A DNA stretch of 64,000 nt from Mucilaginibacter ginsenosidivorans (lineage in GTDB: Bacteria; Bacteroidota; Bacteroidia; Sphingobacteriales; Sphingobacteriaceae): positions 2,480,001 through 2,544,000 of the forward strand of contig NZ_CP042436.1 of the NCBI RefSeq assembly GCF_007971025.1. Reading direction: 5' to 3'. Position numbers and translations under genes: made by a program. The notes under the pieces were generated by a model, which was not told where the DNA came from, ran no database searches, and saw only the letters and a program-made list of their open reading frames with translations. How positions within the stretch are numbered: the stretch's first letter is position 1; every line of letters starts with the position of its first letter. Positions 34,301 to 42,841 of the stretch are shown here, piece after piece.

Positions 34301-34678
34301 ATGAAAAAAGTGACCGGCATCGGCGGCATATTCTTTAAATGCAACGACCCGAAAGCGATGAACGATTGGTATACCAAAAACCTGGGCTTAGACAACAAAG
34401 GCTGGGGGGTTAATTTCGAATGGCGCGAGCTGGATAGCGATGTGCAGGGTTCTACCGCCTGGAGCACCTTCCCGGCAAATACGAAATACTTCGAGCCTTC
34501 AGATAAGGATTTTATGATCAATTATAGGGTAGAAGATCTCGCGGGCCTGGTAGAACAGCTAAAAAAAGATGGTGTGACCATAGTTGACGAGATACAGGAC
34601 TCTGAATACGGTAAGTTTGTTCATATCCTCGACCCTGAAGGAAACAAGATTGAGCTTTGGGAGCCGCCGGCAGAGTAA
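34301..34678 (+). CDS. VOC-family (glyoxalase/bleomycin-resistance fold) protein
   Basis: A 125-residue single-domain protein with two beta-alpha-beta-beta-beta modules: ITGIGGIFFKCNDPKAMNDW…NLGL and MINYRVEDLAGLVEQLKKDGV…DEIQDSEYGKFVHILDPEGNKIELWEP. The metal-binding positions of glyoxalase I are only partly visible (Glu in the final IELWEP). Members include glyoxalases, dioxygenases and drug-binding proteins; the substrate is unknown. No operon partner is seen. Confidence 0.8.
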   Translation: MKKVTGIGGIFFKCNDPKAMNDWYTKNLGLDNKGWGVNFEWRELDSDVQGSTAWSTFPANTKYFEPSDKDFMINYRVEDLAGLVEQLKKDGVTIVDEIQDSEYGKFVHILDPEGNKIELWEPPAE

Positions 34679-34717
34679 GCTTTGATTAGCAGGGTGAACG
34701 TTAAGTAGCCTGCCAGG

Positions 34718-35074
34718 TTAATTATAATGCCCTATAGCTTTATAAACCTTACCTTTTTCATTGAACATAAAAAATTCCGCACTTAACTTATTGTTGATGG
34801 TGTGGTAATAAATTACAATGCTATTTACACTCGAAAGAACCTCGATCAGCTTAAAATGCAGGTCGGGGTATTTAACCATCGCGTTTTTCCAATAGGCGCC
34901 AACTTTGTCCTTACCCTTTAAAGTCCCTGTTTCACTTTCGCCAAGTTGTATCATTACAGGGCTGCTCATCTCAAAATCCTCTTCGTAATGTTCCAAAACC
35001 CTCGAAAGATCGTGCGCGTTCCACGCTTCAACCCAGTCGTGTGCAAATGCTAATGCCTGTTCCCGTGTTATCAT
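34718..35074 (-). CDS. SnoaL/NTF2-like protein
   Basis: The ATG at 35074 gives 118 residues (MITREQALAFAHDWVEAWNA). An upstream in-frame start at 35146 adds a stretch outside the family. The cone-shaped NTF2 fold is suggested by HDWVEAWNAHDLSRVLEHYEEDFEMSSP, TLKGKDKVGAYWKNAM and the closing YYHTINNKLSAEFFMFNEKGKV. It is related to the nuclear transport factor 2/SnoaL family of small-molecule isomerases and ligand binders. Function unassigned. It is divergent from the MFS exporter gene. Confidence 0.75.
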   Translation of the reverse strand: MITREQALAFAHDWVEAWNAHDLSRVLEHYEEDFEMSSPVMIQLGESETGTLKGKDKVGAYWKNAMVKYPDLHFKLIEVLSSVNSIVIYYHTINNKLSAEFFMFNEKGKVYKAIGHYN

Positions 35075-35201
35075 TGTTATCTTTTTTTGCGAAAAATAAG
35101 AAATGTGGCTCTGATCGCAGGAAAAAAACTTACAGAATACCTGCAAAATTTCTAAGCTGGCATAGTGCTAATCAGCAATAAACAAACGATTTTTGGAACG
35201 C

Positions 35202-36428
35202 ATGACAAAAAAACGCTACATCTTCCTTGTATTGATCCTGGGCATGCTCATTGCCCTAAGCCCGTTTTCTATCGACATGTACCTTCCTGCATTTGGGGAT
35301 ATTGCCAAATCGCTGCATAGTACTACCGGGCGTGTCGAGCTTTCACTATCCAGTTATTTTATCGGCCTTGCTTTCGGGCAGCTCATCTATGGGCCATTGA
35401 TGGACAGGTTCGGCCGTAAGGTGCCATTGTATTTTGGCCTCTGCCTTTATATCATAGCGTCCGTTGGCTGTTTTCTTTCCTCATCGGTGGATATGCTGAT
35501 AACCATGCGCCTGTTCCAGGCGCTGGGAGGTTGCGCCGCGCAGGTAGCCTGTATTGCAATGGTAAGGGACCTTTTCCCGGTAAAAGATATTGCCAAGGTA
35601 TATGCTTTGTTATTCGTGGTATTGGGTGCATCACCGCTGCTGGCGCCGACAGCGGGCAGCTATCTTACACTGGCTTTTGGCTGGCAGGCCGTTTTTGTAG
35701 TTTTACTTGCCATATCGGTCATCGTTTTGCTGGCTTCGTTTTTCTTCCTTCCCGAAAGTTATAAGCCTGATAGATCCTACTCGTTAAAACCCGGACCGAT
35801 AGTGAAGAGTTTCCTAACAGTTATCCGCCATCCTCAATTTTACACATACGCTATTTCCGGGTCGGTAGCCTTTTGCTCGCTGTTTTCGTACGTGGCCGGT
35901 TCGCCGCTGGTATTTATGGATGTATTCGGTTTGGGTAAAAAAGAATTTGGATGGGTATTTGCAGGCATAGCGGTTGGCTTTATTGGGGCAGGCCAGGTTA
36001 ATACCCAACTATTGAAACGATTTAAAAGCGAACAGATCATCGCAGTATCGGCTATCGGGCAGGTAATATTCTCTGTCGTGTTTTTGACCGGCGCCCTTAA
36101 CGGCTGGTTTGGCCTGTGGAGCACCATTGCCATGGTATTTGTGGTGCTGTTTTTCGTCGGTCTTACCAATCCTAACACCTCCGCGCTTTCTATGGCGCCT
36201 TTCCCGCGCAACGCCGGTGTGGCCTCAGCTTTATTGGGCGCTATGCAGCTTGGCCTTGGCGCGCTGTCGTCATCGGCAATGGGGCTGTTCAGCGGCAGGT
36301 CGGCTGTGCCATTGGCGACCATTATGGCCGTTTCGGCTGCGCTGGCATCATTTGTTCTTTTCATAGGACGAAGGAATATCGTCCAGCCTGTCGAAAGCGA
36401 GACGCCGGCCGGTGCGCCTGTACATTAG
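35202..36428 (+). CDS. Bcr/CflA-family drug-efflux MFS transporter
   Basis: From the ATG at 35202 the protein has 408 residues; a TTG three codons upstream is not needed. Twelve hydrophobic helices and the MFS motif A (GPLMDRFGRKVPLYFG) are visible. The N-terminal SPFSIDMYLPAFGDIAKSL is the Bcr/CflA hallmark. It should export drugs or small metabolites by proton antiport. It is single and followed by a hairpin at 36443-36458. Confidence 0.88.
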   Translation: MTKKRYIFLVLILGMLIALSPFSIDMYLPAFGDIAKSLHSTTGRVELSLSSYFIGLAFGQLIYGPLMDRFGRKVPLYFGLCLYIIASVGCFLSSSVDMLITMRLFQALGGCAAQVACIAMVRDLFPVKDIAKVYALLFVVLGASPLLAPTAGSYLTLAFGWQAVFVVLLAISVIVLLASFFFLPESYKPDRSYSLKPGPIVKSFLTVIRHPQFYTYAISGSVAFCSLFSYVAGSPLVFMDVFGLGKKEFGWVFAGIAVGFIGAGQVNTQLLKRFKSEQIIAVSAIGQVIFSVVFLTGALNGWFGLWSTIAMVFVVLFFVGLTNPNTSALSMAPFPRNAGVASALLGAMQLGLGALSSSAMGLFSGRSAVPLATIMAVSAALASFVLFIGRRNIVQPVESETPAGAPVH

Positions 36429-36442
36429 CTTCTATCGCCTGA

Positions 36443-36464
36443 GCCCGCTTAACCGGGCCTTTAC
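36443..36464 (+). terminator. weak hairpin after the MFS exporter
   Basis: GCCCG-CTTAAC-CGGGC (36443-36458) is a 5-bp stem, followed only by CTTTA, so a rho-independent terminator is possible but the T-run is poor. Confidence 0.35.
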
Positions 36465-36614
36465 CCCCCGCGCAAATCATGGTTTACATGGTTTACACTT
36501 TTTATGGTTTTATAATGGTAAATCATTGATTATTAAGTTGTTAACTGTTACAGTGTGTAACCATAATTCTTTCGTTTTAAATAGAAAATATTTCCGCTTT
36601 AAAATGTGGGTGTT

Positions 36615-36772
36615 GGAAATAGGTAAAATCAACCTATGTAAAACCCTGTTAAAGGCAGGTTTGGGCAGGTTGGATGCCTAAACTTTCCTGTTTTAGCTTC
36701 TGGGGGAAAGTTGGTTTTAGCCCCGCCGGGTCCCGTTCCTGAGACCCTGCGTGGACGCGAAGATCAAGCCTT
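36615..36772. repeat. ~150-bp element, copy A (downstream of the kinase-like gene)
   Basis: This segment aligns along its length with 37561-37706 (roughly three quarters identical by eye). They share 21 identical bases (36634-36654 against 37581-37601) and a GGGTC…GACCC stem (around 36729-36745 and 37675-37693). Copy A ends just before the stop (36774) of the minus-strand kinase-like gene and fills most of the gap 36429-36773. Upstream of it (36465-36614) the gap is AT-rich with no gene recognised; a 36412-36681 reading frame there is not supported. Confidence 0.8.
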
Positions 36773-36773
36773 T

Positions 36774-37412
36774 TTACATGGCATAAAATGCTGACGTCAG
36801 ATAAAACACAGTGTCGATGAAATATAATACTCCATTGTAAGATAATACATTTTCATCATGCAGGTCTTCAAAGATCAAACCCATTTCGGGATTGAAATAA
36901 TCATTATAGCGTTTATGCTGAAAGCCGTTATACTCTAAAAATTCTTTTACCGCCTCAAGGTCTGTAGTTTCATTAGAAACAATAAACTGTTGTTTTACCA
37001 CAGCATGCAGATGATCGTTGATTATTTGAAAACCCAGCAAAGAGTAAGCAGTAGCCGGAAAGAAAAAGTTATGAATCAGAAGGCTGTTAAAATAGTCAAG
37101 CCAGCTTTCGTAAAAAATACTTTGATTAGTTTTTAAAACGTGGGTGTCATCAAGCTTATATACCTTCTGCTCAGCACCTTCACTGATGAAATTTTTTGAA
37201 AGAATAAGATGATTATAGAAAAGGTTTTCTGCTGTCGCAAAACCTATGAGTGCTGCCGTTTCTTCATTTTTGAAACGCTGCTGTTTTTCAAAAACGACGC
37301 TTGTTTCCGCATATCCTCTAAGGAAACCTTGGATTTTTTTGAGTTGGCTGTCTCGGCCAGTTTGTTCATCTCCGAGAATGATATTTTGTAATTCATCTTT
37401 GATGTTTTTCAT
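36774..37412 (-). CDS. putative polyvalent protein kinase-like protein
   Basis: A 212-residue protein whose core (GAEQKVYKLDDTHVLKTNQ, DYFNSLLIHNFFFPATAYSLLGFQ, YFNPEMGLIFEDLHDENVLSYN, LYFIDTVFYL) matches the 'polyvalent protein kinase' family found on mobile elements in Bacteroidota. The conserved Lys, the HDEN-like catalytic loop (EDLHDENVL) and the D of FIDT are in kinase order. The N-terminal 65 residues are helical. It is distinctly AT-rich compared with the flanks (20 G+C in 36781-36840) and bracketed by two ~150-bp direct repeats, consistent with insertion as a cargo gene. Kinase activity is inferred from residues only. Confidence 0.72.
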   Translation of the reverse strand: MKNIKDELQNIILGDEQTGRDSQLKKIQGFLRGYAETSVVFEKQQRFKNEETAALIGFATAENLFYNHLILSKNFISEGAEQKVYKLDDTHVLKTNQSIFYESWLDYFNSLLIHNFFFPATAYSLLGFQIINDHLHAVVKQQFIVSNETTDLEAVKEFLEYNGFQHKRYNDYFNPEMGLIFEDLHDENVLSYNGVLYFIDTVFYLTSAFYAM

Positions 37413-37560
37413 TTAACAATAATTCAAATATACAACTTTAAGTTATCAAGTGATAACTCTAACTATTGGCTTACGTCATGCCGGGCTTGTTGACCACGAA
37501 GTCACGAGAAGCTTCTGCGTTCTTTGCTGGGTCACCATTCCCGCATCACTGAGATTTCCG

Positions 37561-37706
37561 GAAAATAAGGTAAAACCAAGCTATGTAAAACCCTGTTAAA
37601 GACAGGATCGGGCAGTTTGGAGGCGTAAACTTTTCCTGTTTTGCTTGTGGGCGAAGGTTGGCTTCTACCCCGCTGGGTCCCGTGGCGGAGACCCGCGGGG
37701 ACTAAA
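37561..37706. repeat. ~150-bp element, copy B (downstream of the ABC permease)
   Basis: This is the direct repeat of copy A in the same orientation, ending about 35 bases before the stop (37742) of the minus-strand permease. It contains CCTGT-TAAAG-ACAGG and GGGTC…GACCC stems. The remainder of the gap 37413-37741 (37413-37560) holds no gene I can support. Confidence 0.8.
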
Positions 37707-37741
37707 GCTTTATGCTTTCTGCCTTTAGCTTTCAGTTCCCT

Positions 37742-40123
37742 TCATTCCGCCTTCAAACTCTTCACCGGGTTGGCCAGGGCTGCTTTTACGGCCTGGAAGC
37801 TTACTGTTATTAGTGTGATGAGTACAGCGCCAATAGCGGTAACGATAAATATCCACCAGGCAACATCGGTATGATACTGATAGCTGTTGAGCCAATTGTG
37901 CATAAAATAATAAGCTACAGGCGAGGCTATAATTATTGAAATAAGCACCAGTATGGCAAAGTCTTTAGATAACAATTGCCAAAGGGCGAATACGGAAGCA
38001 CCAAGCACCTTGCGTATGCCTATTTCTTTAATGCGCTGTTCGGCCATGAATGATGCCATGCCAAACAGCCCGAGACAACTGATAAATATAGCCAGGCCGG
38101 CGAAAACTGTAGCCAGCTTACCTATGCGTTCTTCATTACCGAATTCTTTGGCATATTCCTGGTCAACAAAGTGGTATTCAAATGGCTGTTCCGGGTTTTC
38201 TTTTTTTAATACCGAAGCAATGTTGCTGATCGCTTTACCAGCGCTCATTTTCGGGTTTATCTTCAGCAGTAAGCTGCCTCCCGCCCATTTAGCTAAAAAA
38301 TAAACCATAGGTTGCACCTGTTCATAAGGCGAACGGTTAATGATGTCTTTAGTTACGCCTATGATCTTAAATTGCTGACCATAAAAGGTGACGTAGTTTT
38401 CGGTCGGTTTTTTCATGGTCATAAAATCAGCCGCCGCCTGGTTGATGATAACCGCTGCTGAATCTGAAAGGAATGACGGTGAGAAGTCCCGGCCTGTGCT
38501 AAATTCCCAACCAATGGTTTTGCCATAATCATATGAAATATCTTCCTGCCCGAAATTGACATTCAGGTTAGGGTCTTCTCCGGGCCATCCGATGCCGCTG
38601 GTAGTACCGGCACGTTTGTTAGGCGGAGCATCTGCTTCGGCCATTTCTGTTATCGTGCCTGTACTGGCAAGGGCCTGTTTTATAGCCTCAAAATGCTGGT
38701 GGAGCTCAATGGTGCGGACGGGTATGACAACCAACCTGTCCTTGATATAGCCTACAGGGCGGTCTTTGGCAAAAATAATCTGCCGGATAACGACAACGGT
38801 ACCTATGATGAGCACAATGGAAACTGTAAACTGGATTACCACCAGTACTTTACGCGGGGCCGAAGCCAGCCGCCCTACCCGGAACGCCCCCTTCAGTACC
38901 TCTACCGGCTTAAATGACGACAGGTATAGTGCCGGATAACTGCCGGTGATAATAGACGTGATAAAACAGAGGCCAATTCCGGCGAGCCAAAACGCAGGGC
39001 TGTTCCACGGGATGTTAATTTGTTTACCGGCCAGTTGATCAAAGGCCGGAAGACTTAACTTTACGAGCAGCAGTGAGGCCGAAAATGCCAGCAATACGCA
39101 AAGTAACGATTCGCCGTAAAACTGGTGTATCAACTGGCTGCGGGATGAACCTATTGCCTTGCGAATGCCCACTTCGCGCGCACGTTTCTCAGACCGGGCC
39201 GTACTTAAATTCATGAAGTTAATACAGGCCAGCAGAAGTACAAACACACCTACAATGCCAAACAGCCACACATATTGTATTTTACCTCCAGTATTTTTTC
39301 CGTCCTTAAACTCGCTGTACAAATGCCATTTACTCATTGGCTGCAGGAACAGCGCCAGTTTTGTTTTAGCTGAAAGCGGATTTAAATGCCGCAGGCTTTC
39401 GTCCCTGATCTTTAAAGACACTTTGTCAAGGTCGGCATTGTCAACCAATTGAACATATAAATTAACAATGCCGTTCCCCCATGGATCGCGCATCCCGCTC
39501 AGCCTGTAATCCGTTGCAAAGCGGTCCCAGCAACCAATAAAAGCTATGCCGTAAAGCGTGGTATTTTCGGGCAGATCTGCATAAACGCCGGCTATTTGCA
39601 GGTTATTTATGCTGTTCAGCTCCAATACTTTTCCCATCGGGTCGGCATCTCCGAAAAATGCCTTAGCTGTCGATTCGGATATTAGTATGGACGATGGGTC
39701 CTTTATAGCATTGCGCCTGCCCCGGAGCATATGGAGAGTGAACAGATCCGGCCCGCCGGTTTCCATAAAGACGCCTTGCTCGGTCAGTTTTTTGTCGCTT
39801 AGGCCCATTATATAATCTCTCGGCAGCGTAGCCATTGCTACAGACTTAAAATCACTGCCGTAGTTTTTGCGCAGTGCCGCCGCCAGGGGATAGGGTACCT
39901 GGAACGAGGTTTTCACCTCGCCGTTATTAGTCACATTTTGTGCCACCCCGGCTATATGGCTATAATTATCGTGATACTTATTAAATGATACTTGATCCAA
40001 AATCCACAAACCGATCAGCATCACTACTGCCATACCTACAGCCAGACCGCCGATATTAATTAACGACATAGCCTTATTTTTGACAAGGTTGCGCCATGCA
40101 ATTGTTAAATAATTCCGGAGCAT
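37742..40123 (-). CDS. FtsX-type ABC transporter permease with two MacB-like halves
   Basis: The ATG at 40123 (MLRNYLTIAWRNLVKNKAMSL) is preferred over an in-frame codon 22 residues earlier because the family starts there; this gives 793 residues. N-terminal TM helix and periplasmic MacB_PCD domain, then an FtsX domain (ARSEKRAREVGIRKAIGSSRSQLIHQF), a second TM segment and periplasmic domain, and a second FtsX domain (AEQRIKEIGIRKVLGASVFALW). This duplicated layout is the usual Bacteroidota FtsX/MacB-like permease of unknown substrate, possibly an efflux or signalling unit. No ATPase gene is adjacent, so it must use one encoded elsewhere. Confidence 0.9.
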   Translation of the reverse strand: MLRNYLTIAWRNLVKNKAMSLINIGGLAVGMAVVMLIGLWILDQVSFNKYHDNYSHIAGVAQNVTNNGEVKTSFQVPYPLAAALRKNYGSDFKSVAMATLPRDYIMGLSDKKLTEQGVFMETGGPDLFTLHMLRGRRNAIKDPSSILISESTAKAFFGDADPMGKVLELNSINNLQIAGVYADLPENTTLYGIAFIGCWDRFATDYRLSGMRDPWGNGIVNLYVQLVDNADLDKVSLKIRDESLRHLNPLSAKTKLALFLQPMSKWHLYSEFKDGKNTGGKIQYVWLFGIVGVFVLLLACINFMNLSTARSEKRAREVGIRKAIGSSRSQLIHQFYGESLLCVLLAFSASLLLVKLSLPAFDQLAGKQINIPWNSPAFWLAGIGLCFITSIITGSYPALYLSSFKPVEVLKGAFRVGRLASAPRKVLVVIQFTVSIVLIIGTVVVIRQIIFAKDRPVGYIKDRLVVIPVRTIELHQHFEAIKQALASTGTITEMAEADAPPNKRAGTTSGIGWPGEDPNLNVNFGQEDISYDYGKTIGWEFSTGRDFSPSFLSDSAAVIINQAAADFMTMKKPTENYVTFYGQQFKIIGVTKDIINRSPYEQVQPMVYFLAKWAGGSLLLKINPKMSAGKAISNIASVLKKENPEQPFEYHFVDQEYAKEFGNEERIGKLATVFAGLAIFISCLGLFGMASFMAEQRIKEIGIRKVLGASVFALWQLLSKDFAILVLISIIIASPVAYYFMHNWLNSYQYHTDVAWWIFIVTAIGAVLITLITVSFQAVKAALANPVKSLKAE

Positions 40124-40227
40124 GTGATCTTGATTGAGATAATAATTCGTTAAATAGCTCTCTGAAAATTTCCCTGAGGGAAGCATCATTAGTGCATTGT
40201 GGCCAAGTTAACAAGAATTTATAAATA

Positions 40228-40260
40228 ATAATTGACCATTCACTACTGACCATTGACTCA
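40228..40260. repeat. single-arm GGTCAATG-type repeat over the clpP stop
   Basis: On the minus strand it reads TGAGTCAATGGTCAGTAGTG then AATGGTCAATT, and its TGA is the clpP stop codon (40258-40260). It matches the units in the repeats at 10941 and 32216. No facing arm is seen here. Confidence 0.6.
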
Positions 40261-40935
40261 CGCCAGCACCTCATCAATTATCCCAAACTCCTTTGCCTCC
40301 GGCGCTACCATCCAAAAGTCGCGGTCCGATACGTCGTGTATCTTTTGGTATTCCTGCCCGCTGTGTTTCGCTAAAATGGTATAGAGTTCCGTTTTAACCT
40401 TCAATACTTCGCGGGCCGTTATCTCGATATCCGAAGCCGGGCCTTGCACGCCGCCCAGCGGCTGGTGCAGCATCACCCGCGAATGGGTAAGCGCCGCCCG
40501 TTTGCCTTTTGCACCTGAGCATAGTAACACTGCTGCCATAGATGCTGCCATCCCGGTGCATATCGTAGCCACATCCGGACTTATAAGGTGCATGGTATCA
40601 TAAATGCCAAAGCCTGCGTAAACCGAACCACCCGGCGAATTGATATACATCTGGATGTCCTTTTTCGGATCGGCCGATTGCAGGAAAAGCATCTGCGCCT
40701 GGATGATATTGGCTATGTTGTCGTCGACCGCGGCGCCCAGGAAGATAATACGGTCCATCATCAGCCGCGAAAAAACGTCCATCTGCGCCATACGCATCTC
40801 GCGCTCTTCAATAATATAGGGCGTCATGGCGTAAATGCTGTTTTCAACCTTCGCGATATAATTATCCACATGTAAACTTTGGACATGGCGATGCCCCATC
40901 GCGTATTTGCGGAACTCATTTTTGTCGGTATTCAT
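40258..40935 (-). CDS. clpP: ClpP-type serine protease subunit (accessory copy)
   Basis: A 225-residue ClpP. The catalytic triad is in place: Ser in GMAASMAAVLLC, His in VMLHQPLGG and Asp in SDRDFWM. It oligomerises into a 14-mer and needs a Clp ATPase (ClpX/ClpA). The core clpP of these bacteria is normally beside tig and clpX, whereas this copy is the last gene of a minus-strand operon after a sigma factor and an anti-sigma-like protein (gap 12 bases), so it is probably an additional paralogue. It may degrade the small upstream protein or another regulator. Confidence 0.9.
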   Translation of the reverse strand: MNTDKNEFRKYAMGHRHVQSLHVDNYIAKVENSIYAMTPYIIEEREMRMAQMDVFSRLMMDRIIFLGAAVDDNIANIIQAQMLFLQSADPKKDIQMYINSPGGSVYAGFGIYDTMHLISPDVATICTGMAASMAAVLLCSGAKGKRAALTHSRVMLHQPLGGVQGPASDIEITAREVLKVKTELYTILAKHSGQEYQKIHDVSDRDFWMVAPEAKEFGIIDEVLA

Positions 40936-40947
40936 AATTTTACTGGA

Positions 40948-41220
40948 TTACTTTTTTATGAACAGGCGCATGATCTTTTGCCTGAAACTTTGGTGCTGTT
41001 CGTCTTTGAATAATTTTTGATGAGCCGATTCAATCTCCTGTCTCAGCTGGTCGCGGCCGTAAAGCTTTACCATTTGATAGGTTTTTTGCTGCCATAATAC
41101 TTTCTCTGTCAGTTCGGCGTCGATCAGCATTTTCGCCTCAAACACCAGGGCGTCCCCGCCGCCGGATAATTGCAGCAAATGCGCCTCTATCTGTTCGGTC
41201 TCAATCAAGGAAGTCCTCAT
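40948..41220 (-). CDS. soluble anti-sigma-like small protein
   Basis: A 90-residue, helical, soluble protein. The segment IEAHLLQLSGGGDALVFEAKMLIDAELTEKVLWQQ resembles the N-terminal domain of Bacteroidota anti-sigma factors ('IE.YL.G.L...E...FE..L..DPEL..e...q'), but there is no transmembrane helix or sensor domain after it, only a basic C-terminus (SFRQKIMRLFIKK). It overlaps the sigma-factor stop by 20 bases, a mark of tight coupling. A cytoplasmic anti-sigma role and turnover by the ClpP encoded next are inferences. Confidence 0.62.
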   Translation of the reverse strand: MRTSLIETEQIEAHLLQLSGGGDALVFEAKMLIDAELTEKVLWQQKTYQMVKLYGRDQLRQEIESAHQKLFKDEQHQSFRQKIMRLFIKK

Positions 41221-41740
41221 AGGTCAGTGCTTTTTCTTTAACGGTCTCCCTAACTTTTTCAAGGCATTTGTATTTCTGCACGGTTGCCGACCGTACGCCC
41301 GAAAAGCCAAACGCTTCGGCAATATCAGTCAGCGGTAACTGGTCATAATAAAATGAACGCAGCAGGTCCATACATTTTTTACCAGCGGTTTGCAGGAAAT
41401 TCAGCAATTTGTGCCCTGATATGCCAATATCTTCGTTGCTTTCCGCATCAAGTCCGTCTATCGGTACATACCTGTTGTCATGGCCAAATTTCTTCAGCCA
41501 TAAATGTTTGGCAATGCCCATTAAATAGGCTTTTTCGTTTATTTGGATATCGCAGCTGCCAGCGACCGATCTTTCATAATAGATAACCAGCGCATCCTGG
41601 AAAATGTCCTTCGCTTCATCAAACGTGCCGCCCATTTTGCTGATATACCTTGCCACAGCCGGAAACGTACTTTTATACAATGCTATAAAGATCTTTTCCC
41701 GGTCTTCAGCAGTATTAACTATGATCTTGCCTTCATTCAT
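41201..41740 (-). CDS. ECF-type sigma-70 family sigma factor
   Basis: A 179-residue sigma factor with a region 2 (FTFDEAKDIFQDALVIYYE-like: TFDEAKDIFQDALVIYYE) and a region 4 helix-turn-helix (QLPLTDIAEAFGFSGVRSATVQKYKCLEKVR). The promoter -10 recognition part is KAYLMGIAKHLWLKKFG. It is first in a three-gene minus-strand operon with the anti-sigma-like protein and ClpP. The divergent gene at 41880 starts 139 bases away. The trigger is unknown. Confidence 0.88.
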   Translation of the reverse strand: MNEGKIIVNTAEDREKIFIALYKSTFPAVARYISKMGGTFDEAKDIFQDALVIYYERSVAGSCDIQINEKAYLMGIAKHLWLKKFGHDNRYVPIDGLDAESNEDIGISGHKLLNFLQTAGKKCMDLLRSFYYDQLPLTDIAEAFGFSGVRSATVQKYKCLEKVRETVKEKALTYEDFLD

Positions 41741-41879
41741 AGCGCCTGTTTTATTACTATGTGCAATTTAGGGACGAAATATCACCTTTTGACCTAAATA
41801 TTCCCTTTTTTGTCGCAAATTACCTCTTGATGCGAAGGAAGAACTCTTTTATTTTGACTCTATCCAATAAATAAATCCA

Positions 41880-42431
41880 ATGAGAAACCTGATCTATGCC
41901 ATCAACCTGACCGTAGACGGTTGTTCCGACCACACCAAAATTGGCGGCAGCGAAGAGATGCTTGAGTTTTACACCAACTTTTTTGATGATATTGACCTGA
42001 TCGTCTATGGCCGTGTCACCTATGAGTTGATGATCCCTTACTGGCCGGATGTGATTGACGATCCTGCCTCGGAACAATCAGAAGTTGACTTTGCGAAAGC
42101 ATTTTGCGCTATCGACAAAGTTGTTTTTTCACGAACATTGGATAGCGTGGTAGAGAATGCAAGAATTGTCCGCGAAAACCTTGGCGACTAGATCATGAAA
42201 CTGAAGCAACAGCCCGGCAAAAATATTTCGGTTGGCGGGGTCGACCTGCCCGGTCAGTTGATCGGGCTTGGCCTGATCGATGAATTTTATATTGTCGTTC
42301 ATCCTGTTATCGCAGGCGAAGGAAGGCGCCTGTTCGACCATTCCGGGTTGCAGGAACGGCTGAAATTAAAACTGGTTGACAGTAAAACCTTTAATTCCGG
42401 AGCTGTAGCCATGCATTATGTCAAACAATAA
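41880..42431 (+). pseudogene. dihydrofolate reductase-family (RibD-C-like) gene with an in-frame stop
   Basis: Two pieces in one frame, 41880-42191 and 42195-42431, together make a 183-residue RibD_C/DHFR-fold protein: RNLIYAINLTVDGCSDH, DLIVYGRVTYELMIPYW, then after the stop KNISVGGVDLPGQLIGLGLIDEFYIVVHPV and the closing FNSGAVAMHYVK. The break is GAC-TAG-ATC-ATG at 42186-42197, where GAG would continue. A single G-to-T change or a sequencing error explains it. The second piece could restart at the ATG at 42195, but the domain would be split. The intact product would be an NADPH-dependent pyrimidine/dihydrofolate reductase-like protein of unknown substrate. Confidence 0.85.
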
Positions 42432-42433
42432 AT

Positions 42434-42841
42434 TCATTGTTTGACAGCAGTCACCCTCGAACCGTCCTCGCCGCTGGTTTCGAAAATTAAATCCTTTCCG
42501 GCAAGTTTGGTTACTATAAAGGGAAATTCACGGGTTTTCCCATCGGTCATGATCTCGGTAAAACGGATGCTGTCGCCGGCAACTTTGTAACTCCCTCTCG
42601 ACAGTATGCCGCCACCCCACCATATTTGCAGGCTGTCCCTGCTGAACAGGATATAGGGTTTTTGTATTTGTAGTTCCTCGCTTTTTACACTATCCGGCGG
42701 ATGGCTGTACGGGTTGTCAACCTTAATATATTTCCATTTACCGTACAGGTCGCCAGACTTAAGTTTGATCTTTTCCTGTTTGCACGAAGTGAATAACAGC
42801 AGCCCGATGAATGAATATAATAAAGAAAGCTGGCGTAGCAT
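42434..42841 (-). CDS. small lipoprotein with lipocalin-like character
   Basis: The ATG at 42841 gives MLRQLSLLYSFIGLLLFTSC with a lipobox ending in C20, preferred over an upstream in-frame start. About 135 residues with a beta-rich body: GDLYGKWKYIKVDNPYS…SRDSLQIWWGGGILSRGSYKVAGDSIRFTEIM…FPFIVTKLAGKDLIFETS, the GxW and alternating strand pattern seen in small lipocalin-like Bacteroidota lipoproteins. No ligand is suggested. It is convergent with the DHFR-family pseudogene. Confidence 0.7.
   Translation of the reverse strand: MLRQLSLLYSFIGLLLFTSCKQEKIKLKSGDLYGKWKYIKVDNPYSHPPDSVKSEELQIQKPYILFSRDSLQIWWGGGILSRGSYKVAGDSIRFTEIMTDGKTREFPFIVTKLAGKDLIFETSGEDGSRVTAVKQ

Noticed and set aside
36412..36681. 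Small plus-strand reading frame after the MFS exporter
   Set aside because: It overlaps the exporter's end and runs into the ~150-bp repeat; its product has no protein-like composition.
37672..37706. GGGTC…GACCC hairpin considered as a tRNA or structured RNA
   Set aside because: No cloverleaf, T-loop or acceptor stem can be drawn; it is part of the ~150-bp repeat.
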